Program-made: the position numbers and the translations under genes
Notes under the pieces: generated by a model
Databases searched by the model: none
Told to the model about the DNA's origin: nothing
The model's input: only the letters and a program-made list of their open reading frames with translations
In this document: in pieces, positions 10,632-21,822 of the stretch
Layout: each line of letters begins with the position of its first letter
Numbering within the stretch: the first letter of the stretch is position 1
Assembly (NCBI GenBank): GCA_001687465.1
Contig: LVLI01000279.1
Span: 1 to 64,000, forward strand
Length of the DNA: 64,000 bases
From: Halocafeteria seosinensis
Taxonomy: Eukaryota; Sar; Bigyra; Bicosoecida
Direction of reading: 5' to 3'

Positions 10632-11789
10632 TCATTTTAAGTTCTTCAGCAGGAAAACATCAAAACGAACGCTCTTGCCAAGCACAGAAAATGAGGGGGG
10701 ATAGTTCTTGCCGCCCCGAGACAATTTCAGGTTACTCTTCTTCCGAGGTAGTTTTATGACTATCCTCTCCTTCGCTAAACACGAGGCCAACTCCAGCAGT
10801 CTTTGGGATTCCGTCTCTAATAATGGTTGTATTTGGTTGCGCGGGTATGAATCCGATTCTAACCTGGAGCTGGAGGTCTCAAAGTCGCAAATGCCCTGAA
10901 GGAATTGGGAGTCCTTCTTCGAAGCTGCATTCCTCCCTGAACTCCATGTCGAGAACATGGGGTCAATAAACACGACATCCGGAGGAAATGAAATACCTTT
11001 TAGTTGGCGGTCATCAGGAACAGCCCCAAGTACACCTCGTCGGTGTACTATTGGCAGTATTGCAGAACCAGGAGAATGGGCTATCGATTGTAGCTCTGAG
11101 GCGTCCATACAGAAGAGCTCACTAGCCGCTAAAGCAGGGACTTGAATCTTTGGATCCCTGCTCTCTCGAAATCGGAGTAGAGCATCGTATAAAAGTGCAC
11201 TGACGGTGGGACTCCGTTCAAACATTCCCACCGTACAACCGAAAGAGGCCATCAAGAAACTATCGCGTCCGAAACCCGCTGTTAGATCTGCCACTTTTAG
11301 CGCTGACCCATCTCTCCATCCGATGGCTTTTATCAACTCAGGAACTCTTCGATGAGCTGAATCTACTCGCCGAACGTTCGTAGTACTCTTAAAGTCAACC
11401 GAATAGGTAGCTGCTTTGGGGAACCCCTCACTAGTGCTCCTCTTGCTGTGCTCTAGAGCTCTTTCCAAATCAGCGACTTTTAAAATGAGGTGGTCCGCGC
11501 TATCTTGGTACAAAACGAACCGTGTTCCATTGTCCAGCAAATCCCTCCAGCTTTCGTCTGGAGAGGTGTTAGGAATGTGTAGTGTCTGGTGCGCCACTTG
11601 CTTAACCTTTTTCGCTCGTTTGATATCCGAGACACTATTTCGCGAAAGCGGGTTCCCACCGGCGCCGGGATCATTCTTGAGAAATACACTAGCTCCATTC
11701 TTCTGGGAGATGGTTGCTAAGAGCCTGAATGACTCCCTTCTCTTTGAAAACACCCATGAAGCCGTGCGCTTCGCAGCAACTGAGAGCAT
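10632..11789 (-). CDS. RsmJ-like 16S rRNA (guanine-N2) methyltransferase, probably organellar
   Basis: Single-exon 385-aa protein. Residues from about 90 on resemble bacterial RsmJ, which methylates G1516 of 16S rRNA: a VDF strand near 131, the SAM-binding DLTAGFGRDSF (168-178), FERSP at the end of the next strand, and the catalytic-site DPMF (276-279) followed by a Lys pair and FLQ as in bacterial enzymes. The first 30 or so residues (MLSVAAKRTASW...) are rich in Ala, Ser and Arg with no acidic residue before Glu19, typical of a mitochondrial or plastid transit peptide; inferred substrate is organellar small-subunit rRNA. The upstream gene's stop codon is only nine bases before this ATG and in the same frame. 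Bacterial RsmJ is about 250 aa; the extra length is the leader plus a loop at 235-270. Confidence 0.82.
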   Translation of the reverse strand: MLSVAAKRTASWVFSKRRESFRLLATISQKNGASVFLKNDPGAGGNPLSRNSVSDIKRAKKVKQVAHQTLHIPNTSPDESWRDLLDNGTRFVLYQDSADHLILKVADLERALEHSKRSTSEGFPKAATYSVDFKSTTNVRRVDSAHRRVPELIKAIGWRDGSALKVADLTAGFGRDSFLMASFGCTVGMFERSPTVSALLYDALLRFRESRDPKIQVPALAASELFCMDASELQSIAHSPGSAILPIVHRRGVLGAVPDDRQLKGISFPPDVVFIDPMFSTWSSGRNAASKKDSQFLQGICDFETSSSRLESDSYPRNQIQPLLETESQRLLELASCLAKERIVIKLPRKKSNLKLSRGGKNYPPSFSVLGKSVRFDVFLLKNLK

Positions 11790-11798
11790 TCTAGGAGT

Positions 11799-12329
11799 TC
11801 ACGGCATTTTCCAATCCTTTGCGGGCTCATCACCCACCATGATCTCGGGTATGTCTATTCCATCGACAAATTGACGACAATCCAGTGGGATGGGCTTTGG
11901 TTTGGGGTAAGCTGCTCGCATGAGCTTCACAAGTAGTCCGGAATCCGTTGGAAAGAACCGTGCTTCCCCAATCCCTTCATAAGCAAAGCTTTGCTGGTTT
12001 TCATTAAACTATGTGCCCGTTCCAATGAAACAACTCCTTTTCTCATCACTCACTTGAGTGTTTTGTCCCGAATGTGAGTTGTGGGAGTTGCACGCCAAAC
12101 GTTGCTTGTACCGGGAACCAGCGTTGACTCGACGGTTGAACCTTAGGTAAGACGGGATCATTGACGGTGTTCCATTTATTTCGTTGAGCAGATTCCAAAA
12201 GGGCGGTAACATTGTGCCCAAAAAATGCTTACGTTGCCTTTGAAAGCATAGCAATCGTTGTTGCTGAGGACGTGGTCCGTTGGTTGTGCAAAATCACGTC
12301 CAGGGATGCATGTTTCTTACATTGAGCAT
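11799..12329 (-). CDS. Small unrecognised multi-exon gene, structure unresolved
   Basis: A terminal segment ending at TGA 11799 is open for over 60 codons and reads like real protein (GEARFFPTDSGLLVKL, YPKPKPIPLDC, ending DWKMP). Upstream, a second convincing stretch around 12210-12055 includes NKWNTVNDPVLPKVQ and RWFPVQATFGVQLPQL; the two join in phase through GTGAGT (12054) and an acceptor at 11975. A plausible first exon MLN (12329-12321, donor GTAAGA) and a 31-nt second exon (12263-12233) exist but do not join cleanly to the middle exon. I do not recognise the family. It is divergent from the EF-hand gene starting at 12402 and abuts the RsmJ-like gene. Confidence 0.4.
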
Positions 12330-12401
12330 GGAAGTTGTAGCTAGGCACACACAGTCTCTATTTGACGCTCCCTGGCAATTACAGATAGAAGTCCATACAG
12401 C

Positions 12402-13488
12402 ATGGGAGGCGTTTGTTGTGGAAATGGCCTTAAGAAGTCGCTGTTGCAACGCTATCCGAAAACAATAAGCTTCTTGCGGATGCAACCGAAATTAGGAGTG
12501 TTTATATCCTTTTTCAAAAAATACGATTACAGTAAGTCTTGCTGGTTGGCTCGTGGTCCCTGGTCCTCGGTATGATCTCTGCGCATCCTGCAGATCAATC
12601 AGGCACCCTGAGTCTTGTAGAATTCCTAGATTCATGCGGTACGCCACACAGGAACTACATATGCCTTCTCACTGATTGTACTAAGAACTTGTACAGATCT
12701 GGAGCGTAACCGATTCACTATCAGAGTCTTCTCAGGAGGAGACACAGACACCTCCGGAGAGATTGTACGTATCCGCAACCAGCACTGTCCTGCCTTCGTA
12801 AAGCAGCACATGACACTAAAACGCAGGACTTTCGGGAGCTGTTATTCACAGTATGGAACGTTTGTAAGACCACAAGTAGCTACAATTTGAGGGAACCATG
12901 CCGCTTGTAATTAGCAGTTTTCTCTGCAGGCACACTAGACCGCGATGGTCTCGCCGTCTATACATTCAAATTATACGACGTCGAAGATGCGGGATACATA
13001 GGTAAAGCAAAGAGTCCTCTAACATAAGAACTGTGCGGTAGGTGTATACCGTCTCTCCCCTGTGGTCACGCAGAAAAAGAGCTGATGCGCACGATAATGC
13101 AAGACCTGTACGGCAAAAAGAAGATGGGGACGAAGACCATTCAGACCTTGCTTGATAAAGTGGACAGTCATTGTGGCGAGGTAAGACCGGCCAAAGCAAG
13201 GATCCATGCACTTCAAGTATTACACTGTTTACCAACGAGGCCACGCAGACTGTGAGTTTAGCCACGTTTGCCGAATTTTGCAAGGCTCATACCTCGATGT
13301 TATTGCCGGCCTTTAATTTGCAAAGAGCACTCAGGAAGTCATTCTGCGGGGAGCAATACTGGGAAAGTATGACTGTCTGGAGAAGAACCAACAAGGACCA
13401 GAAGTTTGCCTACACAAATTGGAGACACCTCCAGCAAACCCTAATGGAACTTGACGAAGCAGTCGTTGCCAGCAAAAAAAAGTCATGA
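12402..13488 (+). CDS. EF-hand calcium-binding protein with acylation motif
   Basis: 232-aa protein from seven exons: 12402-12531, 12594-12638, 12697-12764, 12827-12863, 12930-13001, 13074-13180 and 13249-13488; every junction is GT-AG and in phase. The N-terminus MGGVCC fits N-myristoylation at Gly2 with palmitoylation at Cys5/Cys6, so membrane attachment is likely. EF-hand loop 1 is D42-E53 (DYNQSGTLSLVE) and loop 2 is D74-E85 (DTDTSGEIDFRE), both canonical. A third loop at 110-121 (DVEDAGYI...) lacks the final acidic residue. The Trp-rich C-terminus (about 155-232) has no recognised domain. General layout recalls calcineurin-B/NCS-type sensors, but a specific orthologue is not clear. The exons are so short that the gene is invisible to simple frame scanning. 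Confidence 0.85.
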
Positions 13489-13573
13489 TACCGATAAGCG
13501 CAAATACAGAGCCTTCATAATGTCGAAAACAACAATATACAGTAGGTACAACACATTTGGTGTAGAATTCTTT

Positions 13574-14811
13574 CTACAGGATCTCCTTTATCTTTTCTAC
13601 TTGATCACTCGTCAACGACTTAGGGAAATCAATGTGAAATTTCACATGCAGATTTCCATGCTGAGAAGGAAAATTATGATGAGGCATACCTTCACCCTTG
13701 ATCGTCTGGGTTTGGAATGGCTTGGTTACGGAACTTCGCTCCACGACGACCTCTCGACCATCCAAGTGTTTAATAGTCTTCCTAAAGCCTACCAGTGCTT
13801 CTCTAAGTGTGATATGCATCTTGTGGTGCAAATCATCTTCTTGGCGATCAAAGGTATGATGCTTCTGTTGCTTCAGTTTAAAAATGACATCTCCGGGTAT
13901 CATAGCCGGTCTCTGTTCACTCTCTCGTTCGAAGACGATCTCGGAGCCATCCCTCATTCCCTTTTCTACTGTCGCAGTGAGAAGCTTCGCTTCATTCTTA
14001 CATTTCTCCTTAGATGGTACTTCTTCTTGCATTTGAACAGTAAATCCCGGTGCCATTTGCCTCTGTACTGTCTTCACTTCCGGAGGACATTGTTTGCACT
14101 CCTTGCATTTCTGAGAGTTGGGCTTATTCGCACAACCTCGACATATAACGTTCCTAGATATGCGCGCAGATACTTGACCACCATTATACATATCCTCAAG
14201 GGATACTCCTACCTCTACATGGGCGTCTCGCCCTTTATTCTGGTTCCTCTTTTGACCACCGCCACCGCCAAAGAACATATCTGTATGGGTGTCGAACAGC
14301 TAACTAGGACACCGGACACCCGGGCAGCATCAGCGTTGCTTACCAAAAGGACTCGCCGGTTGTTGCTGTTGTTGATCATTTTGTTTAACAGCTTCCTCTC
14401 CTCCTGTATCGTATAGAATACGCTTGTCAGGATCAGCTAACACCTGCATAGAGTCACGTTCAGTGCGTTGGAGCAGTCGTCTTCTCGCCCAATAGCTGCT
14501 CCTCTCATACCTCATACGCTTCTGCCACCTCTGAAAACTTCTGAGCGGCTTCCTCATCATCCGGATTTTTATCTGGATGGTACTTTAAGCTCAGTTTTCT
14601 GTAGGCTTTCTTGATTTCGGCGTCTGAAGCGTCTTCCGCCACTCCCAGAACTGCATCCAGAAACAGAGTTCAAACACACGAGCACATCAATGAGACTCCC
14701 CAGTAGGATACAATACAATCACGCATACGTACTCTCGTAATAACTCTCCCCGGCATAGGCTACGCCATACAGCATAATGGCCAGAAAAGAAAGGAGTAAA
14801 AAAGCTCTCAT
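13574..14811 (-). CDS. DNAJB11: ER-luminal DnaJ co-chaperone, ERdj3/DNAJB11-like
   Basis: 341-aa protein from exons 14811-14733, 14650-14511, 14443-14344 and 14280-13574. A signal peptide (1-20) precedes a J domain with HPD at 51-53 for stimulating Hsp70/BiP ATPase. A Gln-rich linker and GGGGG patch follow. The substrate-binding part starts at [17 protein letters not shown] and contains a cysteine-rich insert (CRGC ... CKECKQC), then [21 protein letters not shown] and the C-terminal domain with [12 protein letters not shown] and KGEGMP, all characteristic of the ERdj3/Scj1 class. It ends soon after the dimerisation helix and has no KDEL-type tail, as in animal ERdj3, which is held by partners or secreted. 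About 85 bp separate its stop from that of the convergent EF-hand gene. Confidence 0.9.
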
Positions 14812-15412
14812 CTTCCCTTGTTCTTCTGTTACTACTTCTCCTCACTGACAGTCTTGATGCCACCAAACTACGATAAAAATGTATACATATATAAACTAAC
14901 TAACGCCCCTCCTTGTTGTTTGTCCTGTGGTCGAATACAGCCGGATAAGGGAATGAGCAAGGGTATCAACACCACCGCGGAAGGAAATTCTTTTTGATTT
15001 GTTCTTTTTCTCCTACTGTACTCTTTTCTCCTGTATGTATATCTACTCCAACTCTGTGTATCTTGGACAGAGTATCCAACCGCAATACTGAATAGTGGTA
15101 TAGATTGAAAATATGTGGTATTGAAGGACTACGCAGGAGGTGTCTCTCGTTGAGACCAGGTAGTCCCGGCGACACGTGTTGCCCCTCGAGCAAAGGACCA
15201 CACAGAGAACCGAGCTGTATAGACAGCAGGTAGTTGTTGTATTCAAAAATGAGACAAGAATGTGCAGACAGCACAACAAGGGTCCTGGAACCATCGTTGG
15301 AAAAACAAAATCATGTGTATTACATACAAAGGCAGTGGAGCAGGAAATTGGGCTCTTGCTGGGACAACGACGCAAAATAGGGCGAAGTAGTCGTAATGTT
15401 TCGCTTTAAACC
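14812..15412. other. Non-coding region upstream of the DnaJ gene
   Basis: About 600 bp, presumed DnaJ promoter plus 3' UTR of the next minus-strand gene. No exon with supporting splice sites was found on either strand. Confidence 0.5.
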
Positions 15413-17856
15413 CTACTTCTTATCACGTTCAGCCTCTCGCACTAATCTGTCGCCCTTGTCCTGGATGTTCGCATGCACCTCGGCCGCTTTACGTTTCATG
15501 TTCGCAGCGTACGTACCGTCCCAGGTGCGCAGGACGAAGTTCATGGCTCTGGTAAACCAGCTGTGAAATATTAGGAAAAAGAGAGCAGCAGCGGTTACCA
15601 AGGCAGACGCCATTGCTAAATTGGTGGTGACTTTGCATGTGAAGAGTCCGTTGCATAAGCCATTCGTGTTAAAAGACGGTGGATCGGGCTCTCCATTGCC
15701 ATCCCACGACCCTTCCTGGGTAGTTTGCATGACGTCTGCATAAGGGGCGTCGTAAAGCCATCTGAGTATGCCGGGAACGATTATTCCAATTACTGGAAAG
15801 ACCAGAGTAAGAACAGTCGTGGGCTCCACGAAAGCATCAGGGGCACGGAAGAAATAGAAGAATCCGGTAAAAATGAGAAGAGTCCAAGAACCAGCTAGTT
15901 CGAGGAGGGTAAACTCCAGTTTCGGCCACGTGTAGATGAGAGTGTATAGTATGTAAGTTAATATCATCCAGACAACGGCGGTAAGATTGAGCGGGAATTG
16001 TGTGTGCGTAAAGTTCAACGGGACCTCCGTTACACTGCGAACTTTTGCTCCCACAATTGTGGTTTCAAGGGTCGCATGACTTCTTGTTTGTCCACCGTAG
16101 TCGTCGTCGTTACTGTAGTAGTCGTCAAACTGGCCGTCAAAATTTCTCCCAATTCCGTTGGAGTTGTCCTTCTTGTAGTTGCGACCGTTGTAGTTATCAT
16201 CGTTATAGTAGTTATCATCGTTGTAGTAGTTATCATCGTTGTAGTAGTTATCATCGTTGTAGTAGTTATCATCGTTGTAATAGTTATCATCGTTGTAGTA
16301 GTTATCATCGTTGTAGTAGTTATCATCATAGTAGGCGTCATCATCAGCATTTGACGACTCCATGCTAACAAACTTACAGTAAGACGCCCCACTCACACCT
16401 CGGGATTTACTACCGTTGACATACACATAATTGTATGACGCGATGATGGCTTCCGTCTTTCCATATTTCAAGGTATACTGTACGTTATCTCCATTCAGAA
16501 AGACTGAAGGTGTTCCTTTATCTGTCGGTACTCGAGCAACGAGAACAGACTCGGTTGGTTTGAGGCAATTGGGGCACTCTTCCTTGCTCCAACTGAACCC
16601 CACGGTTGCAGCAGATTCAGACGAATCGCCAACGTAGTCAAGAAAAATGACGCGGTCTGCAGGAGGTGCATTCTTGATATCAAGCTTCGGAACTTGAGAT
16701 TTGAGTCTTGCTTCTACTTTCAACAAGGGATACGTCTTTTCATTAACGAGAAGTCTTCTTCGAATGGAAGTCATTACCGGTGCACTCAGATTTTTCACGC
16801 CAAGAAGAGGTGAGTGTTGGTCCCCGAAATATAATTTCGGTTGCAGCGGCATGTCATGCTCAAATTTCAGTTGCGGTACCAAAAGTAAGCCAAAGACAAT
16901 CGCAGATATGAGGATCATCTGCCCAAGTTTCTCAGTATACACCGAAAGCTCTTCGTGGCTGGGATCGACTCTACATAAACGGATGCATCCCCCCGGGGAG
17001 TAAGGGTCGTCCGCTCTACGGGGAGGTTTGAAGCCACCAATAATTCTGTAAATCTGCAGTCATCCAGCTGTATTTTTAACAGCATTCATAGAATCTATTT
17101 GACATCTTTGCCTATCATACCTGCTGAGTCAAAAATAAACCCAACTTTGCGAAGAAGAACCCGGCGAGTCGGGCTCTGTCCTCTAGACTCCTGTCAAATT
17201 GGGTGATGGCGTGTTTTCCCGATGGAGCCACAGTAATAGCCATTATCAACAGAGAAAAACTGGCTGTAGACACCAATACTAATTGGGCAACTGGTTTCTG
17301 CACTCAGGAGAGACTCAAACACTTTCAGTGTTCTAACCCATTCCAACACGTACAAGTGAGTACAGTGTTCTTACTCTGTCTAGCAGGCTACTGTAAGCCT
17401 GCAATTTCTGCATGAAACCTCTTCCTCTGGCGCATGCAACAAAAAACGCAAACGAGATGCATACAGTCATGTGAATAAGATTGATCGCCAACGTGAAGAT
17501 AACAGTCGGAGCGCGGGATCCTGATCTGACCAGCTCTAGATAGTAAGCAGTTCCCAGCACGGGTATGAAAACATTGAAGACGAGGTCGAGTAGAGGCTTT
17601 AAATAGGCATCATAGCACGGTTTCCAACGATCTATCGTAGGTTTGAGACACCGTCGGTAGCAGAAAGTTGGAGTACATTTCTGAGGTTCTTCAGCATCTT
17701 CGTATTCGGGTTGCACTTCCCCCATGGTGACATACGGAGCCTGACCATTATCGTCTCCCTGTAGCAGCAAAAACAGTTGGTTCTAGGGTATCGAATCTAG
17801 ATCCCGTTTGCACATACCTCATGATGATCGGTTTTCTCTCCTGACAGGAAGTACAT
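15413..17856 (-). CDS. Polytopic membrane protein, tandem copy 1, with NYYNDD repeat
   Basis: 746-aa protein from exons 17856-17818, 17758-17375, 17297-17121 and 17053-15413. Topology read from hydrophobicity: a soluble N-terminus with a Cys-rich CTPTFCYRRC patch, two helices in exon 2, one or two in exon 3, one at the start of exon 4 (after VYTEKLGQ), a loop of about 260 residues with N-glycosylation sites, then four helices and a basic, helical C-terminus. The large loop contains seven NYYNDD units. Cysteines, WDGNG, FNTNGLCNGL and the TM segments are conserved with copy 2. I do not recognise the family; transport or receptor function would be a guess. Confidence 0.82.
16193..16318 (-). repeat. 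18-bp coding minisatellite (NYYNDD)x7
   Basis: Seven 18-bp units, plus-strand consensus gttatcatcgttgtagta, with rare third-position changes and degenerate half-units on both sides. They encode seven NYYNDD hexapeptides in the extracytoplasmic loop. The plus strand of the same segment is also open, giving a Val/Ile-rich antisense frame without biological support. Confidence 0.95.
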
Positions 17857-18468
17857 TTTACATGCATGAGAGTATGTGTTATCAACTTCGAAGGAGAAGA
17901 ACGATTTCTGAAGTTTTATTTGGAAGATTTAGCAGTATGTTCGGGAAGAGAAGCTCCTCAAATAAGCACCAAACAAGCTCTATCCTAGAAGAATGGCCAG
18001 TGGGTTAGAGGGAAAGGTGTTAGGGGCAGTGTACAGGCACGAAAAGACCCTGGAATTGTGTGAACTACTGTATGGCGTTGACTTTCGAACTGTTCTGCAG
18101 TTCCGTTACGAGTCACCCCTGCGACTGCTTCTTTCAATAAACATTTCTGAAAACATGCTTTTTTCTACAGTATGAGTTTTCGGCTCTTGTTTTCTTGTCC
18201 TGTATTGTGTGCTGCCAGCCAATACTACACTAATGCACACGCGAATATTTGCTTGTTTACTGTCCTTCAAGAGCACAAATAAGCAATACGAGAAACAGAC
18301 CAAGTAGGTAGGGGTATATCGCTAATAGTAACAGCGCTTTCACGTCAAACTAAGAAAAATAGTCTAACATGTATATCGTGTTGGAAGAAGCAGAACAGCT
18401 TTATCCACCCTGGGACCAAGGCTTTAGAAAAATAGCTAGCCTTGGTAGGAGTAACGCTAGACTCATCC
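17857..18468. other. Non-coding region between the two polytopic genes
   Basis: About 610 bp, presumed promoter of copy 1 and 3' UTR of copy 2. Nothing recognisable found. Confidence 0.5.
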
Positions 18469-20886
18469 CTACTGCGCTGATGGCTTGCCTCGGGATTCGG
18501 GGCTTTCGGCTTCTTGGATCAACCGATCGCCCTGATCTTGAATGCTTGAATGGACTTCTTCAACTTTCCGTTTCACGTGTCGAGCGTATGTTCCATCCCA
18601 AGAGCGCAAGATGAAGTTCATAACTCTGGTAACCCAGCTATGGAAGACCAAAAAGAACAGCGCAAGGCTGGTGACCACAGCGGATGCCATAGCCAAATTG
18701 TTCGCTGCTTTGCAAGTGTAGAGTCCGTTGCATAGTCCATTGGTGTTGAAGGTCGAAGGGTCAGGATTCTGGCCATTCCCGTCCCAAGATATTTTGTGAG
18801 TTGTTTCCATTAGCTCTGAGTAAGGGGAATTGTACAGCCATCTATAGATCCCGGGTACGATTATTCCAATTATCGGGAAGACTGAAGTTAGTATTGTCAT
18901 GGGCTCGATGCTTTGGTAAGGGCGGTACGCGACATACGTAAAGGCGCTGAAAATAAGAGCAGCCGAATTAGTGGCGAATCCAGCAATGGTGAAATCCAAC
19001 CGCGGCCATTTGAAGATGACAGTGTACACTATGTAGGTCAAGAGCATAATGACAACTGCGGTAACAGTAGTGGCGAAGAGAGGAGAATTAAAGGTAAGAG
19101 GCACCTCGGTCACACTGCGAACTTTCAATCCCATTAGTGAAATTACAAACGTGGACTCTTCCGTTGGACCATTGGAGTAGTAGTCATCATTGTAGTCATC
19201 GTAGTAGCCGAGGGTATTTAGGTCGTCCTTGTAAATGTCATCGTTGTAGGGATCATCGTCATAGCCGCTTTCCCCTTTAATGATAAAGAACTTGCAGAAA
19301 GAGGCGCCGCGAACACCACCAACGTCAGTTCCGTTAACATAGACGTAGTTGTATGAAGCTATAATGACTTGCACACCGTCGTAATCCAAGGAATATTGCA
19401 GATTACCTGGATTTAGATACGGTGAAGGGAGTGTTTTGTTTATGGTTGGTACTCGAGCAACCAGGTAAGACTCATTTGCATTCCTCCAACTGATCCCCAC
19501 GGTCGTAGCAGATGCAGAGGAGTCATCAACGTAGTCAATATAAACGACTTGTTTGGCAGGAGGGGCGTTCTGTACATCTAGGGTTGGAAGCTGCTCTTTG
19601 GACTTTACTTCAGCTTTCACCAAAGGATAACTCTTCTGCCCTGGGATAACAAATTGTCTTTGTATGGAAGTCATCACTGGTGGACCTCCCATTCCAGTTA
19701 TTTGACGAACAGGTGACTCTTGATCTGGGAAAGTTGCTGTAGGAGGTGATGGCATATCGTTCTCATACTTCTGCTGTGGCAGAAGCATTAGAACGACACA
19801 GATCGCGAATACAAACACTGCTTGTCCAAGCTTTTCAGTATATACCGATAGTTCAGCCTGGCTACGAACAATTGCGCAAGGTTTGATGATTCCGCGGTAG
19901 TTATCGTTTCGCGTTTCGAGAGGAGGATTGAAACCGGCAGTAATTTTGTACATCTGGGTATGAAGGAAACCTGTCCACTACCAAACAGCGTTCGAGTAAG
20001 CAGTGTCATCGACAGTCATACCTGTTGAACGAAGAAAAACCCCAGTTTCGCGAAGAAGAACCCAGCGAGCCGGGCCCTGTCTTCCAAAGTCCTATCAAAA
20101 TGAGTAACAGCCCACTTTCCCGGCGGGGCCACTGTCAGTGCCATTATCAGTAGAGAAAAACTGGCACTAGACACAAGCACTAATTGCGCTACGGGTTTCT
20201 GTGGTGAGCAAAAAAGGAAGAGTTGGTCACTGCTTGCATAATTAAACCAGAGATATCTAAATTTGGACTGACCTTGTCTAGTAAATTGCTGTAGGCTTTT
20301 AGCTTCCTCATGAAGTTGGCTCCGCGGGCGCATGCGACGAAAAACGCAAAAGAAACACACACAATCATATGAACCACATTAATCACCAGGGGAACTACAA
20401 TGGTTGCATCTCGAGATCCCGCATTAACAAGTTCCAGGTAGTACGCTGTCCCTAACACTGGTAGAATTATTTGGAAAACGAGATCCAGCAATGGCTTGAG
20501 ATATTCATCGTAGCATGGCTTCCAGCGTTCCATTTGAGGTCTGAGGCATTTCCGGTAGCAATATGTCGGTGTGCAAATTTGAGGTTCCACATCATCGAAA
20601 TGATCGTCCTCGACTGGAGGATTTAGGGGAACATTGGGGCTTACAGTGCCATACTGGCCTCCTGCACTTTCCTGACCTTGAGCGGGAATTAAGCGAGCAT
20701 TGGAATCTACAGCCCCAAACTGACTTTGTACACCCTCCTGATCCTGGGCGGGATCAATGGGTACAGTGCCCTCGGCACCTTCCTGAACTTGAGCAAAACG
20801 GATCTGTGTTTGAACCAGAACGGCAGTCACATGCATGCACACACCTCCTTATAATCGTGACCCGCCCCTTGAGATGCAAAGTACAT
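18469..20886 (-). CDS. Polytopic membrane protein, tandem copy 2
   Basis: 737-aa paralog of the gene at 15413-17856, exons 20886-20845, 20782-20273, 20198-20022 and 19953-18469. Exon 3 is exactly 177 bp in both copies and all intron phases are 0 in both, so they arose by tandem duplication. Compared with copy 1 it has a longer Gln/Pro-rich N-terminal segment (about 20-75) and no NYYNDD array; instead the loop has a short irregular Asp/Tyr-rich patch. TM pattern, CTPTYCYRKC, VYTEKLGQ, WDGNG and NTNGLCNGLYTCK are shared. Family and role not recognised; eight or so membrane helices predicted by eye. Divergently placed relative to ZPR1. Confidence 0.82.
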
Positions 20887-21822
20887 GGCTCCAAGAAAAA
20901 AAAATGGAAGCAAAATAACACTAGTTCCAGGAAACAGAACCGATCTGAAGCCAACGCCGCCTGCTGGTCCGACTACGGCGACTACCCCAAGACGTACTCA
21001 GCTCTTGTCCGAAAACCGATGGTGCGCCGTCGAGAAATGGCCAACAAACAGAATGAATTACATTGTTGGAAGCGAAAACAGAACTTTTTGTTATGTGAAC
21101 TACAGTAGGGAGGCTATGGAACTGTTCTCAAACGAGTCGTTCAACAGTTCACGAAAGATCCACTTCCGAACAGTGCCGTACAAGTCCTTTCCACCGACAC
21201 GTATCAGACCTTAGATGAAGCAGAAACTGAAGGCGAATGAACGCAGCATCAGGTGTACTAGCTACAGAAAATGGAGTCTATCGCCCGGTAATTAGCGGTT
21301 CTGTTGTATGACTGATGGTTGCCAAAATAAAAGATCCAAGTCATTGTTCTCCAACTAGCACAGCATTCAGCGAATTAGTGAAATCGAATGAAGAGGCGTG
21401 TTTTCATTTTGTTGCGTTCATGCAGATGTTAGAATCTAGTGAATACTATGCGCCCCATTGCAGTGCATCAAAACTGGTACACAACGATGTAGTGACCTCT
21501 TCCATTGAGTTTGGAAAAGCCGGAGAACACTTTATATAAAGATTTAGAGACAAGCTTCCCTGAGATTTGTTCATGACATGTGCATAGTGCAAGACATCAT
21601 GCATGAGTATAAATATCCATTGATATTGCAACGTGTGGCTGTCAGCCTGTCACCTACAACATTACATGCCACAAACGAGCTTCACAGAAACGGTGATGCT
21701 CCACTCACGAAGCACAAAGAAGTTCTGAAGCGTTGCCGTTCATATGGATTGAATCTTTATTTAATTTCCCTTGGCGTATCTCAATGTGACGCGTGCCGTC
21801 AGTCTTAATTGCTTAAAGGAAC
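20887..21822. other. Divergent promoter region between polytopic copy 2 and ZPR1
   Basis: About 940 bp. A 109-codon plus-strand frame starts at 20885, overlapping the ATG of the minus-strand gene, but has no domain or splice support and is most likely leader sequence. Confidence 0.5.

Noticed and set aside
13451-14416. 321-codon plus-strand frame opposite the DnaJ gene
   Set aside because: The minus strand encodes a clear ERdj3-like protein there; the plus frame has no domain.
15998-16354. Val/Ile-rich plus-strand frame over the NYYNDD repeat
   Set aside because: Pure antisense of an 18-bp repeat; composition is an artefact of the repeat.
20885-21214. 109-codon plus-strand frame starting at the ATG of polytopic copy 2
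   Set aside because: No family, no splice continuation; lies in a divergent promoter region.
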